DNA of 64,000 nt. Source: Azospira oryzae (GTDB lineage Bacteria; Pseudomonadota; Gammaproteobacteria; Burkholderiales; Rhodocyclaceae). Both the position numbers and the translations under genes were made by a program. The notes below the pieces were generated by a model that made no database searches, was not told where the DNA came from, and was given only the letters and a program-made list of their open reading frames with translations. The stretch lies in assembly GCF_004217225.1 (NCBI RefSeq), contig NZ_SHKM01000001.1, forward strand, positions 186,001 through 250,000. The letters are read 5' to 3'. Shown piece by piece: positions 9,080-17,236 of the stretch. The first letter of the stretch is position 1; each line of letters starts with the position of its first letter.

Positions 9080-9094
9080 ATAACCTAAAGTTAT
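9080..9094. promoter_or_regulatory. Likely CysB/LysR-type operator
   Basis: ATAAC-N5-GTTAT is a perfect inverted repeat with the T-N11-A shape of LysR-regulator boxes. It sits in the 105-base gap between the divergent cys operon and cysB, 15 bases before the cysB ATG. Autoregulation and control of the cys operon are inferred. Confidence 0.6.
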
Positions 9095-9108
9095 TAGCAG
9101 GCTATGTC

Positions 9109-10083
9109 ATGAAGCTGCAGCAACTGCGTTATCTGGTCGAGGTTTCCCGCCGCGGACTGAATGTTTCCGAGGCGGCGGAAGCACTCTACACCTCCCAGCC
9201 CGGAGTCTCCAAACAGATCAAGATGCTGGAGGACGAACTGGGCATCATCGTCTTCGAGCGTAGCGGCAAGCGCCTCACCGGCATCACCGAGCCGGGCAAG
9301 GCGGTGCTGGAAATATCCAACCGCATCCTGCGGGAGGCGGAAAACCTCAAGCGGGTGGGCGAGGAATACGCCGGCGGCGATTCCGGCAGTCTGGTCATTG
9401 CCACCACCCACACCCAGGCCCGCTACGCCCTGCCGCAAGTGGTGAAGCGCTTCACCGAGCGCTATCCCCGGGTGCGCCTCAACCTGCACCAGGGCAGCCC
9501 GACCCAGATCGCCGAGTGGGCGGCCAACGGCGAGGCCGACATCGCCATCGCCACCGAGGCCCTGGACCATGTGCCCAACCTGGTGACCATGCCCTGCTAC
9601 CAGTGGTCCCACTGCGTCATCGCCCCGGCCGGCCACCCCATCCTGGAGCAGGGTCCCCTGTCCCTCTCGGTGCTGGCCCGCTTTCCCCTCATCACCTACG
9701 ATCCGGCCTTCACCGGCGGCGGCCGCATCAGCAGCGCTTTCGAGCGCCACGGCCTGACGCCCAATGTGGTTCTCTCCGCCATCGACGCGGACGTGATCAA
9801 GACCTACGTCACCCTGGGCCTGGGCCTGGGCATCATCGCCCGCATCGCCTTCGACCCGGAGCGGGACGGCCGGCAGAACGGCCTGGTGGCCCTGGATGCG
9901 GGCCATCTGTTCGAATCCAACACCACCCGCCTGGCCCTGCGCCGGGGAACCTATCTGCGCCGCTATGAATATGATTTCATTGAGTTGTTTGCGCCGCACC
10001 TGACGCGCAAGGCGGTGGAAAAGTCCATGGAAGGCGCCCTTTCCGGCGGCGCCGGCCGGGGCGAGGACGAGTACCAGCTCTGA
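9109..10083 (+). CDS. cysB: LysR-type regulator CysB
   Basis: 324 residues. N-terminal winged helix-turn-helix (MKLQQLRYLVEV, then LNVSEAAEALYTSQPGVSKQ, about 1-60) and a periplasmic-binding-protein-like inducer domain. The CysB subgroup is recognised by the YTSQPGVSKQIKMLE recognition helix and TTHTQARYALP around the effector pocket. In enterobacteria CysB responds to N-acetylserine/O-acetylserine. Divergent from the sulfate assimilation operon with an operator-like palindrome between them. The paralogue Cbl/SsuR is an alternative but the neighbour genes favour CysB. Confidence 0.92.
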   Translation: MKLQQLRYLVEVSRRGLNVSEAAEALYTSQPGVSKQIKMLEDELGIIVFERSGKRLTGITEPGKAVLEISNRILREAENLKRVGEEYAGGDSGSLVIATTHTQARYALPQVVKRFTERYPRVRLNLHQGSPTQIAEWAANGEADIAIATEALDHVPNLVTMPCYQWSHCVIAPAGHPILEQGPLSLSVLARFPLITYDPAFTGGGRISSAFERHGLTPNVVLSAIDADVIKTYVTLGLGLGIIARIAFDPERDGRQNGLVALDAGHLFESNTTRLALRRGTYLRRYEYDFIELFAPHLTRKAVEKSMEGALSGGAGRGEDEYQL

Positions 10084-10109
10084 GCTGTCGCCGCCGATTC
10101 TCCCGGGTT

Positions 10110-10143
10110 CGCGGTTTTCCTTGATTTTCCTTGGAAAACCGCG
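10110..10143. repeat. 11-bp inverted repeat over the rpsF promoter
   Basis: CGCGGTTTTCC (10110-10120) and GGAAAACCGCG (10133-10143) form a perfect inverted repeat with a 12-base spacer. It spans the predicted -35 and the spacer of the ribosomal operon promoter. It has no U-tract, so a cysB terminator role is less likely than an operator or structural role. Confidence 0.65.
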
Positions 10144-10150
10144 TTATACT
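10121..10150 (+). promoter_or_regulatory. Predicted promoter of the rpsF operon
   Basis: TTGATT (10121-10126), an 18-base spacer and TATACT (10145-10150), about 60 bases before the rpsF ATG. Confidence 0.6.
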
Positions 10151-10218
10151 CGCCGGCTTTCCAACCTTGCCCTACCTGCGAACGCATGGCGGAGGGCTGT
10201 TAGCCAAAAGGAGAATAC

Positions 10219-10602
10219 ATGCGCCATTACGAAATCGTATTTATCGTCCATCCGGACCAGAGCGAGCAGGTTCCGGCCATGGTCGAACGTTACCGTTCGA
10301 TCGTGACCACCCGCAGCGGCGTGATCCATCGTCTGGAAGACTGGGGCCGTCGTCAGCTGGCCTACCCGATCCAGAAGGTTCACAAGGCCCACTACGTGCT
10401 GATGAACATCGAGTGCGACGGCGAGACCCTGAACGAACTGGAGCACTCCTTCAAGTTCAACGACGCCGTGCTGCGTCACCTCACCGTCAAGACCAAGGCT
10501 GCCGTGACTACTCCTTCCCCCATGATGAAGGAAGAGAAGTCCAAGTCCCTGCTCGAAGGCAAGGCTGAAGCCGCTGCCGCCGAAGCGGCCCCGGCTGCCT
10601 AA
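10219..10602 (+). CDS. rpsF: 30S ribosomal protein S6
   Basis: 127 residues. Begins [17 protein letters not shown], the usual S6 start, and carries the conserved [16 protein letters not shown]-like block and KAHYVLMN strand. AAGGAG lies 5 bases before the ATG. The C-terminus is extended with an Ala/Glu/Lys tail typical of betaproteobacterial S6. First gene of the rpsF-priB-rpsR-rplI operon. S6 binds S18 in the platform of the small subunit. Confidence 0.98.
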   Translation: MRHYEIVFIVHPDQSEQVPAMVERYRSIVTTRSGVIHRLEDWGRRQLAYPIQKVHKAHYVLMNIECDGETLNELEHSFKFNDAVLRHLTVKTKAAVTTPSPMMKEEKSKSLLEGKAEAAAAEAAPAA

Positions 10603-10609
10603 TTAATCG

Positions 10610-10966
10610 TTGGCTGCTGCGAAGCTGACTGAAAACCGCGTTGTCATCACCGGGACGCTGATCGAACACAAACCCTTGCGTTACACCCCCGCCGGCGTGC
10701 CGGTGAGCGAAGGGCGCCTGCGCCACGAATCAGAAATGATCGAAGCCGGCCACCCCCGCAAGGTCGAATGTGAAGTCAACGTCGTTGCCCTGGGAACCAC
10801 AGCCAAATGGCTGCAGGATGCCGGGCCCGGCAAGGCGGTAAGACTCGAAGGGTTTCTCGCCCTGAAGAGCAAGAACAGCCGGCAGCCCATGTTGCACGTA
10901 GAACGAATCGAATTTTTGGAAGGAAATGAAAATGGCTCGACCGTTTTTCAAGAAGAAGGACGATGA
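10610..10966 (+). CDS. priB: Primosomal replication protein PriB
   Basis: Single-strand DNA-binding OB-fold protein of the replication restart primosome. 118 residues. Key segments are [36 protein letters not shown] and [11 protein letters not shown]. The only plausible start is TTG at 10610, 7 bases after the rpsF stop with no clear ribosome site, so translation probably depends on coupling to rpsF. Its end overlaps the rpsR start by 35 bases, unusual but consistent with an operon of fixed order in beta/gammaproteobacteria. Confidence 0.9.
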   Translation: MAAAKLTENRVVITGTLIEHKPLRYTPAGVPVSEGRLRHESEMIEAGHPRKVECEVNVVALGTTAKWLQDAGPGKAVRLEGFLALKSKNSRQPMLHVERIEFLEGNENGSTVFQEEGR

Positions 10967-11210
10967 CAAGAAAAAGCGCCGCGGTGGCGGCATGTTCAAG
11001 CGCCGCAAGTTCTGCCGCTTCACTGCCGAGAAGATCGTCGAGATCGACTACAAGGACGTGGACCTGCTGAAGGACTTCATCGCTGAAAACGCCAAGATCA
11101 TGCCGGCCCGCCTGACCGGCACCAAGGCCCACTACCAGCGCCAGCTGGGCGTCGCCGTCAAGCGCGCCCGCTACCTGGCCCTGCTGCCCTACACCGACAA
11201 CCACGTTTAA
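10932..11210 (+). CDS. rpsR: 30S ribosomal protein S18
   Basis: 92 residues from the ATG at 10932 (MARPFFKKK); GGAAGGA ends 7 bases upstream. An ATG six bases earlier is too close to that site. The S18 signature is clear: [22 protein letters not shown] and [13 protein letters not shown]. It lies inside the tail of priB, so the two frames overlap. S18 pairs with S6 on the small subunit platform. Confidence 0.97.
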   Translation: MARPFFKKKDDDKKKRRGGGMFKRRKFCRFTAEKIVEIDYKDVDLLKDFIAENAKIMPARLTGTKAHYQRQLGVAVKRARYLALLPYTDNHV

Positions 11211-11225
11211 TCGGGAGAGAGAAAC

Positions 11226-11675
11226 ATGCAAATCATTCTTCTGGAAAAGGTTGTTAACCTGGGTAACCTGGGCGACGTGGTCAAGGTCAAGGACGGCTAC
11301 GCCCGTAACTACCTGATCCCCCAGCGCAAGGCCAAGCGTGCCACCCCCGCCGCCCTGGCTGAGTTCGAAGTCAAGCGCGCCGAGCTGGAAAAGGCCCAGG
11401 CCGACAAGCTGGCCGCTGCCGAAGCCCAAGCCGGTCAACTGAACGGCCTGATGGTCCAGATCAGCCGCAAGGCCGGTATGGACGGCCGTCTGTTCGGTTC
11501 CGTGTCCAACTTCGACATCGCCGAAGCCCTGGAAGCCCAGGGCCAGAAGGTCGAGAAGGCTGCCATCCGCATGCCCAACGGCCACCTGAAGGCCATCGGT
11601 GACTACCCCATCGATATCGCCCTGCACACCGACGTGATCGCCCAGATCACCGTCTCCGTCCTCGGCGAGCACTAA
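11226..11675 (+). CDS. rplI: 50S ribosomal protein L9
   Basis: 149 residues, the usual length. The N-terminal domain has [33 protein letters not shown], followed by the long connecting helix and the C-terminal RNA-binding domain ([15 protein letters not shown]). A GGGAGAGA ribosome site precedes the ATG. Last gene of the operon, closed by an intrinsic terminator. Confidence 0.98.
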   Translation: MQIILLEKVVNLGNLGDVVKVKDGYARNYLIPQRKAKRATPAALAEFEVKRAELEKAQADKLAAAEAQAGQLNGLMVQISRKAGMDGRLFGSVSNFDIAEALEAQGQKVEKAAIRMPNGHLKAIGDYPIDIALHTDVIAQITVSVLGEH

Positions 11676-11705
11676 GCCACAAGCGCCCTGCGGGGCGTCT
11701 TGCAC

Positions 11706-11742
11706 AAAGGCCTTGCAGGTTGATCCTGTAAGGCCTTTTTCT
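11706..11742 (+). terminator. Intrinsic terminator after rplI
   Basis: AAAGGCCTTGCAGG (11706-11719) pairs with CCTGTAAGGCCTTT (11725-11738), one G-U pair, 5-base loop, followed by TTCTTTT. Confidence 0.9.
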
Positions 11743-11817
11743 TTTCTGCCGTCGCTGCAACGGGCCCCAATGGGCGGCGGCAGAGTAGAATTGCCCTTCC
11801 TCGACATTGACCTCGCC

Positions 11818-13251
11818 ATGAACAAGCCCCGTCGTTTCTCCCGCTCCGACCCTTCCGATTCCCCCATCGATCCGGCCCTGGCCCAGTTGCGGGTGCCGCC
11901 CAACTCCCTGGAGGCCGAACAGTCCCTGCTGGGCGGCCTGCTGCTGGACAACCAGGCCTGGGACAAGGTGGGCGACATGGTCGCCGAGGGCGACTTCTAC
12001 CGGGACGAACACCGGCGCATTTTCCGCCAGATCCAGCGCCTGCTCTCCCTGGGCAAGCCGGCGGACGTGGTGACGGTGTCCGAGGCCCTGGATGCGGCCG
12101 GCGAGACCGAACATACCGGCGGCCTGGCCTATCTGGGCGAACTGGCGGCCAATACGCCGTCGGCCTCCAACATCCGCCGCTACGCCGAAATCGTGCGGGA
12201 GCGGGCCATCCTGCGCCAGCTGGTGACGGCCGGCGACGAGATCGCCTCCAGCGCCCTCAACCCCCTGGGGCGGGATGCCAAGACCCTGCTCGACGAAGCC
12301 GAGACCCGGGTTTTCGAAATCGCGGAAAAGGGCGCCCATTCCCAGCAGGGTTTCGTGCACATCAACCCCCTGCTCAACGAGGTGGTGCAGAAGATCGAGG
12401 AACTGCACGACCGGGACAATCCCTCCGACGTCACCGGCGTGCCCACCGGCTTCATCGACCTGGATTCCAAGACCTCCGGCCTGCAGCCCGGCGACCTCAT
12501 CATCGTCGCCGGCCGCCCCTCCATGGGCAAGACCGCCTTCGCCCTCAACATCGCCGAATACGTGGCGGTGGAGCAGGGCCTGCCGGTGGGCGTGTTCTCC
12601 ATGGAAATGGGCGGCGCCCAGCTGGCCATGCGGATGGTGGCGTCCCTCGGGCGCCTCGATTCCCACCGCCTGCGTACCGGCCGCCTCAACGACGAGGAGT
12701 GGTCCCGCCTCTCCATGGCCCTCGGCAAGATGCACGAGAAGCCCCTCTACATCGACGAGACCGGCGGCCTCAACCCCTTGGACCTGCGGGCCCGGGCCCG
12801 GCGCCTGGCGCGCCAGTACGGCGGCAAGCTGGGCCTGATCGTGATCGACTACCTGCAGCTGATGGTCTCCGCCAAGGCCGGCGGCGGCGAGAACCGGGCC
12901 ACGGAAGTGTCGGAAATCTCCCGGGCCCTGAAGTCCCTGGCCAAGGAACTGTCGGTGCCGGTGATCGCCCTCTCCCAGTTGTCGCGGAAGGTGGAAGAGC
13001 GGACCGACAAGCGCCCCATGATGTCCGACTTGCGCGAATCCGGCGCCATCGAACAGGATGCGGACGTGATCATGATGATGTACCGGGACGACTACTACAA
13101 CAAGGAAAAGAGCCAGTATCCGGGCCAGGCCGAAGTCATCATCGGCAAGCAGCGTAACGGCCCCACCGGCACGGTGCACCTTACCTTCCTCGGCGAATAT
13201 ACCCGCTTCGAGAACTGCGCCTTCCAGGGCAGCCGGGGTCCCGAGTACTGA
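11818..13251 (+). CDS. dnaB: Replicative DNA helicase DnaB
   Basis: Hexameric 5'-3' helicase of the replication fork. 477 residues from the ATG at 11818 (MNKPRRFSR); a TAGAAT at 11786-11791 suggests that transcription starts just upstream, so the longer open frame is not used. The N-terminal domain begins at VPPNSLEAEQSLLGGLLLD. The RecA-like domain has Walker A GRPSMGKTAF (about 232-241) and Walker B LIVIDYLQLM (about 341-350), then QLSRKVEERTDKRP and the SGAIEQDAD arginine-finger region. No intein or truncation. A ribosome site is not obvious. Confidence 0.96.
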   Translation: MNKPRRFSRSDPSDSPIDPALAQLRVPPNSLEAEQSLLGGLLLDNQAWDKVGDMVAEGDFYRDEHRRIFRQIQRLLSLGKPADVVTVSEALDAAGETEHTGGLAYLGELAANTPSASNIRRYAEIVRERAILRQLVTAGDEIASSALNPLGRDAKTLLDEAETRVFEIAEKGAHSQQGFVHINPLLNEVVQKIEELHDRDNPSDVTGVPTGFIDLDSKTSGLQPGDLIIVAGRPSMGKTAFALNIAEYVAVEQGLPVGVFSMEMGGAQLAMRMVASLGRLDSHRLRTGRLNDEEWSRLSMALGKMHEKPLYIDETGGLNPLDLRARARRLARQYGGKLGLIVIDYLQLMVSAKAGGGENRATEVSEISRALKSLAKELSVPVIALSQLSRKVEERTDKRPMMSDLRESGAIEQDADVIMMMYRDDYYNKEKSQYPGQAEVIIGKQRNGPTGTVHLTFLGEYTRFENCAFQGSRGPEY

Positions 13252-13270
13252 TCCTGGCGGGGCTCTCGGC

Positions 13271-13762
13271 GTGAAGACCCTGCTCGTCGTCTTCCACTCC
13301 CAGACCGGCGGCGCCGCCGCCATGGCCGAGGCCGCCGCCCGGGGTGCCGGCGACGAGCCGCTGGTGACGGTGCGCCTGTGCCATGCCGACAGCGTCGGCC
13401 CGGCGGACCTGCTGGCGGCCGATGCCTATCTCTTCGTCACGCCGGAATACCTGGGGGCCATGGCCGGCCGACTCAAGGATTTCTTCGACCGCAGCTACTA
13501 CCCCGTCCTGGATCGTCTCAACGGCCGTCCCTACGCCGTCCTGGTGTGCGCCGGCAGCGACGGCCAGGGGGCTGCCCGGCAGGTGATGCGCATCGCCACC
13601 GGCTGGCGCCTCAAGGCGGTGGCCGAGCCCCTCATCGTGTGCACCCGGGCCCAGACGCCGGAGGCCATTCTGGCTCCCAAGATTCTGGCGGCGGACGATC
13701 TGGACCGCTGCGCCGAAGTGGGTGCCGCCCTGGCGGCAGGCCTGGCCCTCGGCATCTACTGA
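13271..13762 (+). CDS. Flavodoxin-like / NAD(P)H-FMN reductase-fold protein
   Basis: 163 residues from GTG at 13271, 19 bases after dnaB. The FMN phosphate loop is visible near the N-terminus (FHSQTGGAAAMAEA), followed by FVTPEYLGAMAGRLKDFFDR, typical of flavodoxin-fold oxidoreductases that bind FMN as dimers. The physiological substrate cannot be read from the sequence. Probably co-transcribed with dnaB and closed by the hairpin at 13850. Confidence 0.85.
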   Translation: MKTLLVVFHSQTGGAAAMAEAAARGAGDEPLVTVRLCHADSVGPADLLAADAYLFVTPEYLGAMAGRLKDFFDRSYYPVLDRLNGRPYAVLVCAGSDGQGAARQVMRIATGWRLKAVAEPLIVCTRAQTPEAILAPKILAADDLDRCAEVGAALAAGLALGIY

Positions 13763-13849
13763 AGGCCGCACCGGGACGGCGGGCCGCTCCGCTGCCTCCC
13801 CGGGAGCAATGGGGCGGCGCTGTTCCGGCCATATTCCCGTAGATATAGA

Positions 13850-13894
13850 AAAGACGCCATTCTCCGCCGCATGTGCCTGGAGAATGGCGTCTTT
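13850..13894. terminator. Convergent-gene hairpin, copy 2 of a repeated element
   Basis: AAAGACGCCATTCTCC (13850-13865) pairs perfectly with 13879-13894; the loop is 13 bases. It is bracketed by A and T runs on the two strands, so it can terminate both the flavodoxin-like gene (plus) and the transglutaminase-like gene (minus). The arm shares GACGCCATTCTCC with the hairpin at 2861-2905. Confidence 0.82.
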
Positions 13895-13941
13895 ATTGCC
13901 TTCCATGGCTTCCCCTGGTGGGAGGGAAGCGTCTACCGGGA

Positions 13942-15153
13942 CTAGCCCTCGCTGGGACGGGCTTCCAGGCTGATGCTGCCCTGGCGGCCCAGCAGGCGCA
14001 CGCTGCCGTCCCGCTCCACCTGGGCCAGCAGGGGCCGGTCCACCACCGGCAGGGATTCGCCGGGGCCCTGGGGCAGATGCACCCCGTCGGCACTGCTGTA
14101 GGCGGCCCAGTTCATTTCCCAGAAGCCGAAGAGACGCTTGCGCAGGGCGCCGCTGTCCCCGTCCTGACGCTGGGCCAGGGCCGCATCGGCCGGGTCCACC
14201 GGCACCCAGCCGTAGAAGGGGGCGTGGAATTCGGCGCGCCAGTGCTGGGCGGTGGAAACGTCGCCGCTGGCGCCCAGGCTGGGGGACTGGCGGGAAGGGC
14301 CGAGGCGCTGGCCGCTGACCCGGCGGGCGGGAATGCCGCAGGCCCGGCACAGGGCGACGAAGATGCCGGCCAGGCCGGTGCCGCCGTCGTTGCGGGCGCA
14401 GAGGGCGGCCTGGATGGACTCGGGGGCGCCGCTGCAGCTGATGCCGTGATCCACCACCCAATCGTAGATGGCCAGGGCCTGGGGCATGGGTTCCCGGATG
14501 CGGCCGGTGATGCGTTCGGCCAGCTCGGCCAGCACGTCCTGGGGCCAGGGGCCCAGGCTCTGCAGGTTCTGGTTGAGCACTTCCTCCGTCTCCGGCGTGG
14601 CGCCGCGGCGGGTGATGTCGAACAGGCGCTGGCGGGTGCCCAGGCGCAGCTTCAGTTCCAGGGTCGGAGCCCGGGTGCCGGCGGGCCATTCGGCGAAGAA
14701 GGTCAGCAGGCCGCTGTCCCCGTCCCGGCGCAGGCCGGCCTTGCCGTAGTTGCCCTGCCAGTCCAGGTCTTCCACCCGCTGCCAGTCGTTTTCCGAAGGT
14801 ACGGGAATCCAGGCCCGCAGGGGCTGGCCGCTGTCCGGCGCGGCGACCTTGACCACCAGGTCGTAATGGCGCCAGGACTGCTGGCGCGGACGGGGCAGGG
14901 GGGCCGGGCGCATGCCGGTGACGTGGCCGGCGGGCGGCTGGTTGGGGGCGGAGGGACGCAGGTTGGCGGTATTGCCCCGGGCGTTGCTTTTGGCCGGAGC
15001 CGCCTTGGCGCCGGCCTTGCCGGCCGGCTTCTTGGCCGTCGCCTTGGCGGCGGGCTTAGAACTTGTATTGGTATTGGTTTTCTTGGCAGCGAGGACGCTG
15101 CCGGGAGCGACGGCAAGGCCGCCGGCAAGCGCGAGAAAGGCACGGCGCTTCAT
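13942..15153 (-). CDS. Exported transglutaminase-like protein lacking the catalytic Cys
   Basis: 403 residues. The N-terminus is a signal peptide with an RR pair (MKRRAFLALAGGLAVA), then a Lys/Ala-rich linker to about residue 90. The transglutaminase-like core runs from about 95 to 325, with FVALCRACGIPARRVSG (264-281), H304 in AQHWRAEF and D320 in WVPVDPAD. The nucleophilic Cys expected at about 259 in this family is replaced in GGTGLAG, so the protein may be inactive or use another residue. Role: probably periplasmic, unknown. PhoH lies upstream but is separated by a terminator. Confidence 0.8.
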   Translation of the reverse strand: MKRRAFLALAGGLAVAPGSVLAAKKTNTNTSSKPAAKATAKKPAGKAGAKAAPAKSNARGNTANLRPSAPNQPPAGHVTGMRPAPLPRPRQQSWRHYDLVVKVAAPDSGQPLRAWIPVPSENDWQRVEDLDWQGNYGKAGLRRDGDSGLLTFFAEWPAGTRAPTLELKLRLGTRQRLFDITRRGATPETEEVLNQNLQSLGPWPQDVLAELAERITGRIREPMPQALAIYDWVVDHGISCSGAPESIQAALCARNDGGTGLAGIFVALCRACGIPARRVSGQRLGPSRQSPSLGASGDVSTAQHWRAEFHAPFYGWVPVDPADAALAQRQDGDSGALRKRLFGFWEMNWAAYSSADGVHLPQGPGESLPVVDRPLLAQVERDGSVRLLGRQGSISLEARPSEG

Positions 15154-15164
15154 GCTCAGTCCTC

Positions 15165-15199
15165 CGGAAAAACTAAAGCCGCACCAGGTGCGGCTTTAG
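15165..15199 (-). terminator. Intrinsic terminator of the PhoH gene
   Basis: On the minus strand CTAAAGCCGCA pairs with TGCGGCTTTAG around a short CCTGG loop and runs into TTTTT. It lies between the phoH-type gene and the transglutaminase-like gene, which therefore needs its own promoter. Confidence 0.85.
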
Positions 15200-15220
15200 G
15201 GGGATGAAAACGTGGAAAAA

Positions 15221-16663
15221 TTATAGCACTTCGGCCGCGTGGTCAGCCAAGCGGGAACGCTCGCCCCGTTGCAGGGTGATGTGGCCGGAGTGGGTCCAGC
15301 CCTTGAAGCGGTCCACCACGTAGGTGAGGCCGGAGGAACCCTCGGTCAGGTAGGGCGTGTCGATCTGGGCGATGTTGCCCAGGCAGACCACCTTGGTGCC
15401 CGGGCCGGCCCGGGTGATGAGGGTCTTCATCTGCTTCGGCGTCAGGTTCTGGGCCTCGTCGATGATCAGGTACTTGTTGATGAAGGTGCGGCCCCGCATG
15501 AAGTTGAGGGACTTGACCTTGATGCGGCTGCGGATCAGGTCCCGGGTGGCGGCCCGGCCCCAGTCGCCGGCCTCGTCGTCGGTCTTGTTGAGCACGTCCA
15601 GGTTGTCCTCCAGGGCGCCCATCCAGGGGGCCATCTTCTCCTCCTCGGTGCCGGGCAGAAAGCCGATGTCCTCGCCTACCGGCACCGTCACCCGGGTCAT
15701 GATGATCTCCGAGTACTGCTTGGTCTCCAGCACCTGGGTCAGGCCCGCGGCCAGGGTCAGCAGGGTCTTGCCGGTGCCGGCCTGGCCCAGCAGGGTGATG
15801 AAATCCACCTCCGGGTCCATCAGCAGGTTGAGGGCGAAATTCTGTTCCCGGTTGCGGGCGGTGATGCCCCAGACGTTGTTCTTGGGGTGGGTGAAGTCGA
15901 TCAGGGTTTCCAGCTCGGCGCTCTTGCCGGAAACGTTGCGCACCAGGGCGTAGAGGGGCTGGGGACCTTCCTGGTAGACGAATTCGTTGACCAGCAGGTG
16001 GGAGCAGAGGGGCCCCTTGATGCGGTAGTAGGTGCGGCCTTCCCGCTTGCCCGACTCCATGCCCTGGCCGTGCTTGTCCCAAAAGTCTGCCGGCAGTTCC
16101 CGCACGCCGGTGTACAGCAGGTCAGTGTCTTCCAGGACCTTGTCGTTGAAGTAGTCCTCGGCGGCCAGGCCCAGGGTGCGGGCCTTGATGCGCATGTTGA
16201 TGTCTTTCGACACCAGGATCACCGAACGCTTGGGGTAGCGGCGCTGCAGGTGGAAGACGACGGCCAGGATCTGGTTGTCGTACTTGGAGGTGGGCAGGGC
16301 CTGGGGCAGTTCGGAACTGATGGCCTCGGTCTGCAGGAACAGGTGGCCGGTGGCCAGCTTGCTGGACGGGGTTTCCAGGGAAATGCCGCCCTCGATCTCG
16401 TCGCCGGCGTGGGCCAGGATGTCGTCCAGGGTACGGCTGGCCTGGCGGGCATTGCGGGAGATTTCCGACATGCCCTTCTTGTTGTTGTCCAGTTCCTCCA
16501 GCACCATCATCGGCAGGAACACGTCGTGTTCCTCGAAGCGGAAAAGGCTGGTGGGATCGTGCATCAGCACGTTGGTGTCGAGGACGAAAATCTTGCAGCG
16601 GGAAGAGGCGGTGGAGGAAGAGGAAGCTACCGTTTTGCTGCTCGCGGCGGGTTTGCGGGCCAT
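15221..16663 (-). CDS. PIN domain-PhoH family ATPase/RNase
   Basis: 480 residues. A Ser-rich N-terminus is followed by a PIN nuclease-like domain (FVLDTNVLMHDP near 26, acidic residues through about 160) and a C-terminal PhoH-type RNA helicase/ATPase domain with Walker A GQAGTGKTLL (about 292-301) and DEAQNLTPKQMKTL as Walker B. This PIN-PhoH architecture is associated with RNA unwinding and cleavage. It is a monocistronic gene closed by a terminator, or follows bcp, whose stop is on the same strand upstream. Confidence 0.92.
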   Translation of the reverse strand: MARKPAASSKTVASSSSTASSRCKIFVLDTNVLMHDPTSLFRFEEHDVFLPMMVLEELDNNKKGMSEISRNARQASRTLDDILAHAGDEIEGGISLETPSSKLATGHLFLQTEAISSELPQALPTSKYDNQILAVVFHLQRRYPKRSVILVSKDINMRIKARTLGLAAEDYFNDKVLEDTDLLYTGVRELPADFWDKHGQGMESGKREGRTYYRIKGPLCSHLLVNEFVYQEGPQPLYALVRNVSGKSAELETLIDFTHPKNNVWGITARNREQNFALNLLMDPEVDFITLLGQAGTGKTLLTLAAGLTQVLETKQYSEIIMTRVTVPVGEDIGFLPGTEEEKMAPWMGALEDNLDVLNKTDDEAGDWGRAATRDLIRSRIKVKSLNFMRGRTFINKYLIIDEAQNLTPKQMKTLITRAGPGTKVVCLGNIAQIDTPYLTEGSSGLTYVVDRFKGWTHSGHITLQRGERSRLADHAAEVL

Positions 16664-16685
16664 GGGGCGTCCTGTCGGTCGAGGG

Positions 16686-17159
16686 TCAGAGGGATGTGAC
16701 GAAATCGAGTACTTCCTGGGCGTGGCCGGGCACCTTCACCCCGCGCCATTCCTTGCGCAGCTTGCCTTTGCCGTCGATGACGAAGGTGCTGCGCTCGATG
16801 CCCCTTACCTGTTTCCCATACATGTTTTTCAATTTCATGACACCGAACAGGGAACACAGGGTTTCGTCCGGATCGGAGATCAGGTCGAAGGGCAGGTTCT
16901 GCTTGGTACGGAAGTTTTCGTGGGACTTGAGGGAATCCCGGGACACCCCGAGGACCAGGGCGCCGGCGGCGACGAATTGCGGGTGCAGGTCGCGGAACTG
17001 CTGGGCTTCGGTGGTACAGCCGGGGGTGCTGTCCTTGGGGTAGAAGTAGAGGACGACGGTCTTGCCGGCGTGGGCGGAGAGGGTGAAGGGGCTGGTGCCG
17101 GTGGCCGGCAGGGAGAAGTCGGGAACGCTGCTGTCGGGGGAGAGGGGGGTATCGGCCAT
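16686..17159 (-). CDS. bcp: Peroxiredoxin of the Bcp/PrxQ type
   Basis: Thiol peroxidase that reduces hydrogen peroxide and organic peroxides. 157 residues from the ATG at 17159 (MADTPLSPD), with GGAG upstream. The peroxidatic Cys is C48 in PKDSTPGCTTEA. The resolving Cys found five residues later in E. coli Bcp is Gln here (position 53), so this is a 1-Cys type or uses a different Cys such as the one in ETLCSLFG. It lies 22 bases before the PhoH gene, so the two may be co-transcribed. Confidence 0.93.
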   Translation of the reverse strand: MADTPLSPDSSVPDFSLPATGTSPFTLSAHAGKTVVLYFYPKDSTPGCTTEAQQFRDLHPQFVAAGALVLGVSRDSLKSHENFRTKQNLPFDLISDPDETLCSLFGVMKLKNMYGKQVRGIERSTFVIDGKGKLRKEWRGVKVPGHAQEVLDFVTSL

Positions 17160-17236
17160 ATTGGAGCTCCGTGGTTTTTTGTCCATTGTTGGAGCAAACC
17201 CGGGAGCGGGTCAAGGCCGCCAGGGGCTGACGGGGC

